The position numbers were made by a program, and so were the translations under genes. From assembly GCA_022561735.1 (NCBI GenBank), contig JADFQR010000082.1, positions 1-6,249 on the forward strand: 6,249 bases of DNA, in the 5' to 3' direction. This stretch comes from Chloroflexota bacterium. Lineage in GTDB: Bacteria > Chloroflexota > Dehalococcoidia > UBA1151. The notes beneath the pieces were generated by a model. It had not been told where the DNA came from. It did not search any database and was given only the letters and a program-made list of their open reading frames with translations. Of the stretch, positions 1-6,210 are shown one piece after another. Every line of letters begins with the position of its first letter. Position 1 is the stretch's first letter.

Positions 1-1932
1 CGTCGCAGTTCGTACATGGCGGGGCTCGCATTGACGGTCGCCGTCGGTGCGCTGGTGTACGCGTTCGTCACCCACGACTTCTCGATCGAGTACGTCCGGG
101 GGCACAGCGACCTGTCCCAGGGCCAGGTCTTCACATGGGTGGCGATGTACGCCGGGAACGAAGGCTCGCTGCTTTACCTCACGGCCATCTTGACGGTGAT
201 GTCGATAATCGCCATCTACGTAACGCCCCGGCGCCTTGAACAGTCACGGCCGTACATCATCGCCGTGTTGATGGGCATCATCGTCTTCTTCCTTACCGTG
301 ATGCTGACGCTGGCGGACCCCTTCGCCCCATCGCCGTTCGCCGCCGTTGATGGGACGGGTATCAACCCTCTGCTTCGGCACCCGGGCATGTTCATCCACC
401 CGCCGCTCCAGATGGCCGGGCTGGTTGGTATTGCAATTCCCTTCGCATTTATCGCCGGAGCCATGATCGCCGGGCAAACCCGTGACCAGTGGCTTGATGC
501 CGCCAGGGTCAGCGCGATCGCTGTGTGGGCCGTGCTGAGCGCTGGCCTGCTGATCGGCGCGTGGTGGGCGTACACGATCCTCGGATGGGGCGGTTACTGG
601 AGCTGGGACCCGATCGAAAACGTGGCGATCATGCCCTGGCTGGTCCTCACGGCGTTTATCCATTCAGTCATGGTCCAGAAGCGGCGCGGTATGTTCCGGA
701 TGTGGAACGTTGCGCTACTGTCGATGGCGTTCGTCCTGGCCCAGTTCGGGTTGTTTATCAACCGCGGCGGACCGGTCGTCTCGGTGCACTCGTTCGGGGC
801 CTCCACCATCGGCAGCGTTTTCCTGGGTTTCATGATGTTCAGCATGGTGTTCGCGCTCGTCCTGTTCCTGTGGCGATTCCCATCGCTCAAGAGTGACCGG
901 CCGCTTGAATCGTTCCTGTCCCGTGAGGCCGCGTTCCTGGTGAACAACTTCCTGTTCCTGGGGGTGGCCTTTGTGACCCTCTGGGGCGTGCTGTTCCCGC
1001 TTTTCTCTGAGTTCGCCAACGACCAGACGGTTACGGTGTCCGCGCCGTGGTTCAACCAGATCAACGGGCCGATTCTGCTCGCTATCGTAATTATGATGGG
1101 CATCGGCCCGCTCCTGCCGTGGCGCCGGACATCGATGTCGAGCCTGCAGCGGTGGCTCGCCATTCCGTTCGCAATCAGCCTGACAATGGCGTTACTCCTG
1201 TGGCTCTCCGGCGTCCATCAGCTGTGGGCGTTAGCCGGATTCAGCGCGCTGTCACTGGTAATGTCCGCGGTGATCGAGGAGTGGTATCGCGGGACGATGG
1301 CTCAAAGACGCGCCGGACACAACTTTGCGAGCGGTTGGTGGAGGATGGTGAACGGAAACCGGCCGCGCCACGGCGGCTACATCGTCCATATTGCGATCAT
1401 CGCCCTCGGGATCGGGATTATCGGGACCAGTTTCTTCAACCAGCGGGCGGACGTGGCGCTCGCTCCGGGTGAAAGTTTCACCCTTGACGAGTACCGTTTC
1501 GTCTACGTGAGCACGGGCACGGAGGAACGGCCAGATCGCATCGCGGAGTGGGTGAACGTTGACGTGTTCAAAGGGGATGAGTTGATCGCTAGCCTCACTC
1601 CCTGGCGCGCGTTCTTCCCACGGTTCAACTCGGTCTCCGTACGCGCCGCCGTACACAATATCCCGCTCGTGGACGTGCCGTTCGTTCCGGGTTACCTGGT
1701 CCCGGGATTGGAGGACCTGTACATCGTCCCGAGTGAGTTCCTCGACGATGGCCGGGTGGTCCTGAGAATAAGCATCAACCCGGCCGCGTGGTGGCTGTGG
1801 GCGTCCGGGCCTATCTTCATCATCGGGACCGTGGTGGCGCTCTGGCCGGCCCCCACCCTTGAGCGGCGACCCGTGCCAGTACGTAAGCGAATTCAGTCAT
1901 CACCGCAGCCCGCGCTGCCGGTGCGTGTGTGA
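1..1932 (+). CDS. ccmF: Cytochrome c heme lyase subunit CcmF, 5'-truncated
   Basis: CcmF is the integral membrane core of the System I (Ccm) heme lyase. It takes heme from holo-CcmE and attaches it to CXXCH motifs of apocytochrome c on the outer face of the membrane. The frame is open from base 1. Alignment from memory with E. coli CcmF suggests about 45 N-terminal residues lie upstream, so the ATG at 16 is probably internal. Numbering from that ATG, the tryptophan-rich WWD motif (WGGYWSWDPIEN) is at 191-202. All four family histidines are present: periplasmic H128 (in IHPP) and H258 (in SVHSF), and transmembrane heme-b ligands H216 and H458. About 14 hydrophobic segments are visible, including one at the C-terminus (about 592-611) after a periplasmic domain (475-590). 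That domain has an insertion of about 16 residues near 546-563 compared with E. coli. The CcmI-like gene follows after 22 bases, consistent with an operon. The family call is very secure. Confidence 0.96.
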   Translation, partial: RRSSYMAGLALTVAVGALVYAFVTHDFSIEYVRGHSDLSQGQVFTWVAMYAGNEGSLLYLTAILTVMSIIAIYVTPRRLEQSRPYIIAVLMGIIVFFLTVMLTLADPFAPSPFAAVDGTGINPLLRHPGMFIHPPLQMAGLVGIAIPFAFIAGAMIAGQTRDQWLDAARVSAIAVWAVLSAGLLIGAWWAYTILGWGGYWSWDPIENVAIMPWLVLTAFIHSVMVQKRRGMFRMWNVALLSMAFVLAQFGLFINRGGPVVSVHSFGASTIGSVFLGFMMFSMVFALVLFLWRFPSLKSDRPLESFLSREAAFLVNNFLFLGVAFVTLWGVLFPLFSEFANDQTVTVSAPWFNQINGPILLAIVIMMGIGPLLPWRRTSMSSLQRWLAIPFAISLTMALLLWLSGVHQLWALAGFSALSLVMSAVIEEWYRGTMAQRRAGHNFASGWWRMVNGNRPRHGGYIVHIAIIALGIGIIGTSFFNQRADVALAPGESFTLDEYRFVYVSTGTEERPDRIAEWVNVDVFKGDELIASLTPWRAFFPRFNSVSVRAAVHNIPLVDVPFVPGYLVPGLEDLYIVPSEFLDDGRVVLRISINPAAWWLWASGPIFIIGTVVALWPAPTLERRPVPVRKRIQSSPQPALPVRV

Positions 1933-1954
1933 ATCTGGTCTGGACTAAAACGGC

Positions 1955-2335
1955 ATGGCGATAGCCCTGGGCGTCGTGGTGGCGCTTGTGTCACTGGTGG
2001 TAATCGCCATACCGTTCATTCGGCGTTCCGGCGCGGCGCTGTCCGCGCGACACGCAGAGGAGCTGGAGCGATTGACGCGGTTGCGGTCTGACCTGTACGA
2101 ACAGATCGGTCAGTTACAGGCCGATCACGCGGCAAATACGGTCACGGATGAAGATTACCGGCGGCAACTTCTGGAGTTGCGCGTTGGCGCTGCGGAGACG
2201 ATCAGGTTGCTTGACCAACTGGGACATGATGAAGAACCTCAAGACGCCCCGGAGTTACTGACCCGGGAGGCGCTGGAAAAAGAGATCGCCGCCCTCAGGC
2301 AGGCCGGCAGCTACAGGGGCGCTGACGAGAGTTGA
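1955..2335 (+). CDS. Short CcmI-like membrane protein with coiled coil
   Basis: This is a 126-residue protein with one N-terminal membrane helix (about 3-21), a basic FIRRS stop-transfer, and then a charged, probably cytoplasmic, helical region. Residues 42-88 look like the helical region after the first membrane helix of CcmI/CycH proteins, a 'LYE.I..L..D...... ..DEDYR' pattern (here YEQIGQLQADHAANTVTDED). A second short helix follows at 101-117. The C-terminal TPR domain with which full CcmI binds apocytochrome is absent, so this is either a minimal CcmI or an unrelated helper. An in-frame TAA at 1946-1948 makes the ATG at 1955 the first possible start. No clear Shine-Dalgarno sequence precedes it, so translation may depend on coupling to ccmF, whose stop is 22 bases upstream. 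Its place between ccmF and ccmG supports a role in cytochrome c maturation, but the exact role is inferred. Confidence 0.8.
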   Translation: MAIALGVVVALVSLVVIAIPFIRRSGAALSARHAEELERLTRLRSDLYEQIGQLQADHAANTVTDEDYRRQLLELRVGAAETIRLLDQLGHDEEPQDAPELLTREALEKEIAALRQAGSYRGADES

Positions 2336-2337
2336 GG
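2334..2337 (+). promoter_or_regulatory. Shine-Dalgarno GAGG that sets the start of the next gene
   Basis: GAGG lies six bases before the ATG at 2344 and overlaps the TGA stop (2333-2335) of the CcmI-like gene. This favours ATG 2344 over the in-frame TTG at 2332, which would leave the Shine-Dalgarno sequence inside the coding region. It also implies translational coupling between the two genes. Confidence 0.6.
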
Positions 2338-2343
2338 CACGAA

Positions 2344-3621
2344 ATGACATCCGAACGGTTGCGTCGCGCCTTCACGAGGCCCTTCGCTGCGGCGCTTCCG
2401 GTGTTTCTGGCGGCCGTGATCCTGCTCATTGTTGCGGACGGTGGAAACGCTTACGCACAACGACCTACCCCGGAACGCGTCGCCGGAGCCGTCAAAAACG
2501 GCACGGACGGCGCCAGTATCCCGGAAGGGTTTGAAATCACCCTGCTGGCCAGCAGGGACGGAGTTTTCATCGAGCAACGAGTCGAACTGGTCGGTCCCGA
2601 CGACCCGCTTTTCGAGTTCACAGACCTGATCCAGGATGAGGACATCCGGTATCGCCTGGCATGGGAGTACGAGGGCGTCACAGACCAGATATTCCTCGAG
2701 GATGAGGCGGCGCCGGCCAACCTGCCGATCGTGATCTATGAGATTACGGACTCGCTTGAAAACATCCGCATCAGCGCGCACGCTACGATCATCCCGACGG
2801 TGGTCGGATCTGACCGGTTGATGGGGGTGCTTGACCTGGTCACGCTGCGAAATGACGGCGACCGCACGTTTGTCCCGGACCCGACCAACCCGAACTTCAC
2901 CGGCCTGAATATGATCCGATTCAGCCTCCCGGAAGGGTATGAGGACCTGGCGGTGGACAGTGTCCTGCCGCAGGGGCAGTTGCTTGAGATCTCGAACGGA
3001 TTTGCGATGACGAACCCGGTCCCCCCGGGCGAGCACGAGATCCTGTACAGCTACGCCATCACTTACTCAGGGGACTCGCTTGAATTTACGCGAACGCTGG
3101 CGTTTGGCGCCGACGAGTTGCGCGTGCTGATGCCGCCGGAGCTGGGCACAGTGGTGGGCGAGGGGCTGGAGCAAACCCGGACTACGGAGCTCGGCGAGAC
3201 GACGTACGCAGAGTTCTCCGGGAGCGGCTACGAGCCCGGTTTCAAGATGAATTTCGCAATTAACGAACTGCCGCAGCCCGGGTTGTTCAAACGAATGAAC
3301 GAGGCGATTCCGGGGGGCGATGTCGTCGTTTTCGGATTTCCACTCCTGATTGCGGCAGCGATGGTAGGACTGGTCGTGTATGTGATGATCACGAATCGCC
3401 GCCGCAAACCGGCGCTGGCGCTGTCCCCGGACGAACGGATGGAGATCCTCCAACAGATCGTGGACCTCGATGAAAAGTTAGACGCGGGCGAGATCGACAC
3501 CGATAATCATCGAACACGCCGTGATGCCCTCACGGCGCGGGCGCTCACCGGAATAGACGAGGCAGATCCGGACGGCGGCGCCGGACCGATCGCCGGCGAC
3601 GGGCAGAAATCAAGCCCGTAG
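2344..3621 (+). CDS. Secreted, membrane-anchored protein of unknown function in ccm operon
   Basis: I do not recognise a named family for this 425-residue protein. It starts with a basic n-region (RLRR) and a hydrophobic core (14-31) ending in a likely signal peptidase site, AYA|Q, after residue 38. Residues 39-326 are polar and beta-rich with no cysteines, and look like two successive beta-sandwich-type domains (about 58-175 and 185-310). A single membrane helix follows (about 327-349), then RRR (352-354) and a cytoplasmic tail of about 70 residues. The tail contains a helical motif, ERMEILQQIVDLDEKLDAGE, followed by a basic stretch (about 364-401), similar in pattern to the CcmI-like helix encoded just upstream. 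The predicted topology is therefore a large domain outside and a short helical hairpin inside. The gene begins eight bases after the CcmI-like gene and precedes ccmG by 81 bases. A role in presenting apocytochrome or scaffolding the heme lyase is inferred from context only. Confidence 0.85.
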   Translation: MTSERLRRAFTRPFAAALPVFLAAVILLIVADGGNAYAQRPTPERVAGAVKNGTDGASIPEGFEITLLASRDGVFIEQRVELVGPDDPLFEFTDLIQDEDIRYRLAWEYEGVTDQIFLEDEAAPANLPIVIYEITDSLENIRISAHATIIPTVVGSDRLMGVLDLVTLRNDGDRTFVPDPTNPNFTGLNMIRFSLPEGYEDLAVDSVLPQGQLLEISNGFAMTNPVPPGEHEILYSYAITYSGDSLEFTRTLAFGADELRVLMPPELGTVVGEGLEQTRTTELGETTYAEFSGSGYEPGFKMNFAINELPQPGLFKRMNEAIPGGDVVVFGFPLLIAAAMVGLVVYVMITNRRRKPALALSPDERMEILQQIVDLDEKLDAGEIDTDNHRTRRDALTARALTGIDEADPDGGAGPIAGDGQKSSP

Positions 3622-3702
3622 GTGAAGGCCCCGGTGGCGTTCGAAACGTATACATGACCGTAGCATTGAAGACAGTTCCTCCCATGAGCACTGAACGCCT
3701 GA

Positions 3703-4290
3703 ATGACGCAGCGTAAGATCATAGGATTCGTCGTCGGAGTGCCATCTGCGCTGGTCGCGGCACTGCTGATCTGGTCGACTATCCAGACCGACGGCAATCC
3801 CGGCGGGTTGGCCGTCAACCAGACGCTCGGTGAGCGCGACGTGTCGGCCCAGGAAAACGCAGATTTCGAGCTGCCATCAGTTGACGGCGATGTGATGGTG
3901 CGCCTCTCGGACTATCGCGGGAAGATCGTGATGGTGGACTTCTGGTCCTCATGGTGTCCGCCATGCCGGCAGGAAAGCCCGGCGCTGGCAGCCGCATACA
4001 AAGACTTCCGTGACCAGGGAGTCGAGTTCATAGGCATCGCCATCTGGGACGTTGATAGCGAGACGCGCAAGTTCAGGGACGCTTTCGGCCTTGAGTACCC
4101 GATCGTGGTCGACTCCAACGGCAGCGTCGCCGTGGACTGGGGTGTCGTCGGACTCCCGGAGAAGTTCTTTATCGACCGCGAGGGCAAGGTGGTCAAGAAG
4201 TACGCAGGTCCGATGACACGCGACCGGCTGGGGTTGGAGTTGCGCGCGATGCTTGATGCGAGCCCGGAGCCGGTAACGGCTCTGCCGTAG
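3703..4290 (+). CDS. ccmG: CcmG/TlpA-family membrane-anchored thiol-disulfide oxidoreductase
   Basis: This 195-residue thioredoxin-fold protein probably keeps the CXXCH cysteines of apocytochrome c reduced on the outer side of the membrane, so that the Ccm heme lyase can add heme. An uncleaved signal anchor spans about 6-26, and a flexible linker runs to about 50. The AhpC/TSA-like thioredoxin domain follows. Its active site WCPPC has cysteines at 85 and 88, and the cis-proline is P152 in GLPEKFFID, the position where CcmG/DsbE proteins carry a GxPE(T/S)F-type segment. The acidic FWSSW approach and the family's central insertion (about 105-135) are also present. A TGA directly abuts the ATG at 3703, so no upstream start is possible. 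No convincing Shine-Dalgarno sequence is seen. A general TlpA/ResA role cannot be excluded, but the neighbouring ccmF supports CcmG. Confidence 0.9.
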   Translation: MTQRKIIGFVVGVPSALVAALLIWSTIQTDGNPGGLAVNQTLGERDVSAQENADFELPSVDGDVMVRLSDYRGKIVMVDFWSSWCPPCRQESPALAAAYKDFRDQGVEFIGIAIWDVDSETRKFRDAFGLEYPIVVDSNGSVAVDWGVVGLPEKFFIDREGKVVKKYAGPMTRDRLGLELRAMLDASPEPVTALP

Positions 4291-4342
4291 GCGGGCCGGA
4301 ACCGGTTACCGAGGGTAGCCGTACGCTGGCCGGCATGCCGCC

Positions 4343-4382
4343 GATCTGCCCGGACGTTTGGCGGGAGCAGATCACAAACGTC
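4343..4382. terminator. Interleaved inverted repeats in the convergent gap; possible bidirectional terminator
   Basis: Two perfect inverted repeats interlock. GATCTGC (4343-4349) pairs with GCAGATC (4367-4373), and GACGTTTG (4353-4360) pairs with CAAACGTC (4375-4382). The order A-B-A'-B' means the two hairpins exclude each other. The last arm overlaps the TGA of the opposing SDR gene (4381-4383 on the + strand). The position between convergent genes suits a bidirectional terminator, but neither direction has a U-rich tail, so a classical intrinsic terminator is not shown. A small extra hairpin, ACGGC-TCT-GCCGT (4276-4288), overlaps the end of ccmG. Confidence 0.35.
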
Positions 4383-5181
4383 AGTTCATGTAAGACCCGC
4401 CGTTCAGGTTGATGCTCTGGCCGGTTATGTTCCGGGACCTGTCCGAGGCGAGGAATGCGGCAAGCATGCCGACGTCTTCCGGGGTCTGCTCCCGGCCCAG
4501 TGGCGTTGAGCTTTCAAGCCGCTCCTCGAACACCTGCCGCCCGGTCAGCTCCGTCTCGCCGGACCTGATCCTTTCCCGCTCCGCGATCTTCTCCCACAGC
4601 GGCGTCCAGAGCAGCCCGGGGCAGATGCAGTTCACGTTGATATCAAAGGGCGCAAGCTGGAGGGCGAGTCCCTGGCTGACGTTTATCGCCGCCGCCTTTG
4701 AGGCTGAGTAGTGGGCAAAACCGCCTGTGCCACGTCTGCCGGCCGCCGAGGCGATATTGATGATGCGGCCAGAGCGTCGCTCTTTCATATGGTCCTGAAA
4801 GCCGTTCGTGGTATTCACGATACCCATCACGTTAACGTCGTAAGCCGCCTCCCAGTCCTCCGGGCTGGGGCTGCTCCGTTGCCACCATCCGGCAGCGCCT
4901 CCGACGCCGGCGTTGTTCACGAGAATGTCGACGTGGCCGAACGCCCCGATAACGGCAGACGCCAGCGCGTCGGTGGAGCCCCGGTCGGTGACGTCCGCCT
5001 CGATCGCCAGGGCGCGGCGGCCGTTCGAACGGACCTCATCCGCGACGGTCTCTGCGGCAGCAAGGTTGATGTCCGCAACGACGATGTGAGCGCCGCGTTC
5101 AGCCAGTACGAGCGCTATGCCCCGGCCGATACCGCTGCCGGCCCCGGTCACTACTGCGATTCGATCATCTAGTTCTGGCAT
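4381..5181 (-). CDS. Classical SDR-family NAD(P)-dependent oxidoreductase (second of tandem pair)
   Basis: This is a soluble 266-residue short-chain dehydrogenase/reductase that would interconvert an alcohol and a ketone with a nicotinamide cofactor; the substrate is unknown. The Rossmann motif TGAGSGIG is at 12-19. Aspartate 37 at the end of beta-2 favours NAD(H) over NADP(H) by family rule. NNAG is at 89-92. The catalytic tetrad is N117, S145, Y158 and K162 (YSASK). The segment after CPGLLWTPLWE (187-197) forms a substrate lid of about 35 residues, longer than in minimal SDRs. The C-terminal NITGQSINLNGG is typical of the FabG-like group. The neighbouring SDR shares this lid entrance and the GW after NNAG, with about 45% identity counted by eye. 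AGGAAA six bases upstream supports this ATG. It is probably cotranscribed with the upstream SDR across a 99-base spacer that contains a G-tract array. Confidence 0.95.
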   Translation of the reverse strand: MPELDDRIAVVTGAGSGIGRGIALVLAERGAHIVVADINLAAAETVADEVRSNGRRALAIEADVTDRGSTDALASAVIGAFGHVDILVNNAGVGGAAGWWQRSSPSPEDWEAAYDVNVMGIVNTTNGFQDHMKERRSGRIINIASAAGRRGTGGFAHYSASKAAAINVSQGLALQLAPFDINVNCICPGLLWTPLWEKIAERERIRSGETELTGRQVFEERLESSTPLGREQTPEDVGMLAAFLASDRSRNITGQSINLNGGSYMN

Positions 5182-5187
5182 TGCTGC

Positions 5188-5193
5188 TTTCCT
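5188..5193 (-). promoter_or_regulatory. Shine-Dalgarno AGGAAA for the 4381-5181 SDR gene
   Basis: Read on the - strand, AGGAAA is followed by six bases (GCAGCA) and the ATG at 5181. This gives the gene its own ribosome binding site downstream of the octamer array. Confidence 0.6.
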
Positions 5194-5196
5194 AAT

Positions 5197-5260
5197 CCTG
5201 GGAGCCTGGGAGCCCGGGAGCCCGGGTGTCCGGGGACTTCGGGACTTCGGGAGTTCGGGC
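5197..5260. repeat. Degenerate 8-bp tandem array with eight regularly spaced G-tracts (candidate G-quadruplex)
   Basis: On the + strand, eight octamer-like units follow one another: CCTGGGAG twice, CCCGGGAG, CCCGGGTG, TCCGGGGA, CTTCGGGA twice, then GTTCGGGC. G-tracts start at 5200, 5208, 5216, 5224, 5232 (four Gs), 5241, 5249 and 5257, and every intervening loop is exactly five bases. This fits the canonical G3+N1-7 quadruplex rule twice over. The array lies between two co-directional - strand SDR genes, so the G-rich strand is the template strand and the mRNA is C-rich. The identical neighbouring units suggest replication slippage. The CCCGGG palindromes could instead form ordinary hairpins. 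Confidence 0.85.
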
Positions 5261-5280
5261 GGTTACGAAAGATAAGGGTC

Positions 5281-6081
5281 TCAGTTGAGAAAGGCGCCGC
5301 CGTCCACGTTGAGCGATTGGCCCGTGATGTTCTTCGCATCTTCCGAGACAAGGAAAACGATCGCGTCCCCGATGTCCTCCGGGGTCTGCCCCCTGCCCAT
5401 CGGCATCATTTCCTGCACCATCCGGTCATACACCTCGCGCGCGTTCAATCCCTCGTAATCCGGGTTATTCAACGCGTAACGGAGGCCAACCTGTTCCCAC
5501 ATCGGCGTCCACAGAAGGCCCGGGCAGACGGCGTTCACGTTGATGTTGTCCCGCCCCAGCTCGTTGGCGAGCGACTGCGTGTAGTTGATGACGGCCGCTT
5601 TTGTGGCGGAATAATGCGGAAGCGAAGGTCTCCCCTGCCGGCCAGCGATAGACGCCAGGTTGATGATCTTTCCGAAGCGCGCCGACTTCATATGCGGGAT
5701 GACAGCCCCGGTCACGATCGCCATGCCCTTCACGTTGACCCTGAACGTGAACGACCAGTCCTCTTCCCGGGAGACCGGGTGGTCAAACCATCCCGGCGCC
5801 CCGGCGACACCGGCGTTGTTGACGAGGATATCGATCTTGCCGAAGCGATCTATCGCGTCCGAGACCATTCGGCTCACGGCCTCCGGGTCGGTCACGTCCG
5901 CCGGTATTCCCACCGACTGCACCCCGAGCGCCGCAATCTCGCCCGCCGTTCGCACACAGGCATCGGCGTCGATGTCAGAAACGACGATGCTCGCGCCTAC
6001 CTCGGCCATTTTTACGCCGATGGCGCGTCCAATGCCGGTCGCTCCACCCGTGACTATCGCCACATGTCCGGTAAGGTCCAT
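5281..6081 (-). CDS. Classical SDR-family NAD(P)-dependent oxidoreductase (first of tandem pair)
   Basis: This is a 266-residue classical short-chain dehydrogenase/reductase, probably cytosolic, with an unknown alcohol or ketone substrate. TGGATGIG is at 11-18. D36 and D38 at the end of beta-2 favour NAD(H). NNAG is at 88-91. The catalytic residues are N116, S144, Y157 and K161 (YSATK). CPGLLWTPMWE (186-196) opens a lid region of about 35 residues, and the protein ends in NITGQSLNVDGGAFLN. It matches the downstream SDR in length, in the GW following NNAG and in the WTPxWE lid entrance, which points to an ancient tandem duplication. The frame extends 18 codons upstream to 6135, but that extension lacks SDR character, and the ATG at 6081 has a strong GGAGG six bases before it, so 6081 is the chosen start. 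It is the promoter-proximal gene of the - strand block. A specific function such as 3-oxoacyl-ACP reductase cannot be assigned. Confidence 0.95.
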   Translation of the reverse strand: MDLTGHVAIVTGGATGIGRAIGVKMAEVGASIVVSDIDADACVRTAGEIAALGVQSVGIPADVTDPEAVSRMVSDAIDRFGKIDILVNNAGVAGAPGWFDHPVSREEDWSFTFRVNVKGMAIVTGAVIPHMKSARFGKIINLASIAGRQGRPSLPHYSATKAAVINYTQSLANELGRDNINVNAVCPGLLWTPMWEQVGLRYALNNPDYEGLNAREVYDRMVQEMMPMGRGQTPEDIGDAIVFLVSEDAKNITGQSLNVDGGAFLN

Positions 6082-6087
6082 ACAGGG

Positions 6088-6092
6088 CCTCC
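6088..6092 (-). promoter_or_regulatory. Shine-Dalgarno GGAGG that decides the SDR start at 6081
   Basis: Read on the - strand, GGAGG is followed by CCCTGT and the ATG at 6081. It is the strongest ribosome binding site in the window and rules in the shorter start over the 18-codon extension. Confidence 0.75.
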
Positions 6093-6168
6093 AAAATAGC
6101 GCTGTTTCCTGCGGCATCCTCCCCCGGACATTCACAGGTCAGCCAGAGCGCCCGGGTGAAACGCGGGG

Positions 6169-6174
6169 ATTATA
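6169..6174 (-). promoter_or_regulatory. -10 element TATAAT of the SDR pair promoter
   Basis: A perfect TATAAT is read on the - strand about 88 bases before the SDR start at 6081. No TTGACA-like -35 is seen 16-18 bases upstream; that position holds an AATGGA-like sequence within a dyad. This suggests an activator-dependent or regulated promoter. Transcription would begin near 6162 and leave a leader of about 80 bases. Confidence 0.45.
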
Positions 6175-6193
6175 CTTCCGCGCCGCCTTCCTC

Positions 6194-6210
6194 CATTCCT
6201 TGCCGGAATG
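6194..6210. promoter_or_regulatory. 17-bp dyad CATTCC-N5-GGAATG, candidate operator
   Basis: The perfect 6-bp arms CATTCC (6194-6199) and GGAATG (6205-6210) flank a five-base spacer. The dyad overlaps the expected -35 position of the SDR promoter, which is a usual place for a dimeric regulator to bind. The regulator is not encoded in the window. With such short arms, chance occurrence is possible. Confidence 0.35.

Noticed and set aside
216..663. Open frames on the - strand within ccmF
   Set aside because: They are antisense to a strongly conserved membrane protein and their translations are arginine-, proline- and serine-rich with no domain character; typical shadows of high-GC coding sequence.
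2311..3036. 241-codon open frame on the - strand opposite the secreted protein gene
   Set aside because: The + strand frame has a signal peptide, membrane helix and operon spacing. The antisense translation is low-complexity and charged, with no recognisable fold or Shine-Dalgarno sequence.
3649..3655. TATACAT as a -10 box for ccmG
   Set aside because: No -35-like sequence lies 16-18 bases upstream, and the surrounding palindromic steps (TTCGAA, GTATAC) are common by chance; too weak to list as a promoter.
4711..5172. 153-codon + strand open frame over the second SDR gene
   Set aside because: Antisense shadow of a well-supported SDR gene.
5317..6099. 260-codon + strand open frame over the first SDR gene
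   Set aside because: It is antisense to a complete SDR with all catalytic residues. Its product is rich in R, H, D and V in the way reversed SDR codons give, with no motifs.
6082..6135. 18-codon N-terminal extension of the first SDR
   Set aside because: The extension is not SDR-like, and GGAGG at 6088-6092 is placed correctly for the ATG at 6081, giving the same length as its paralog.
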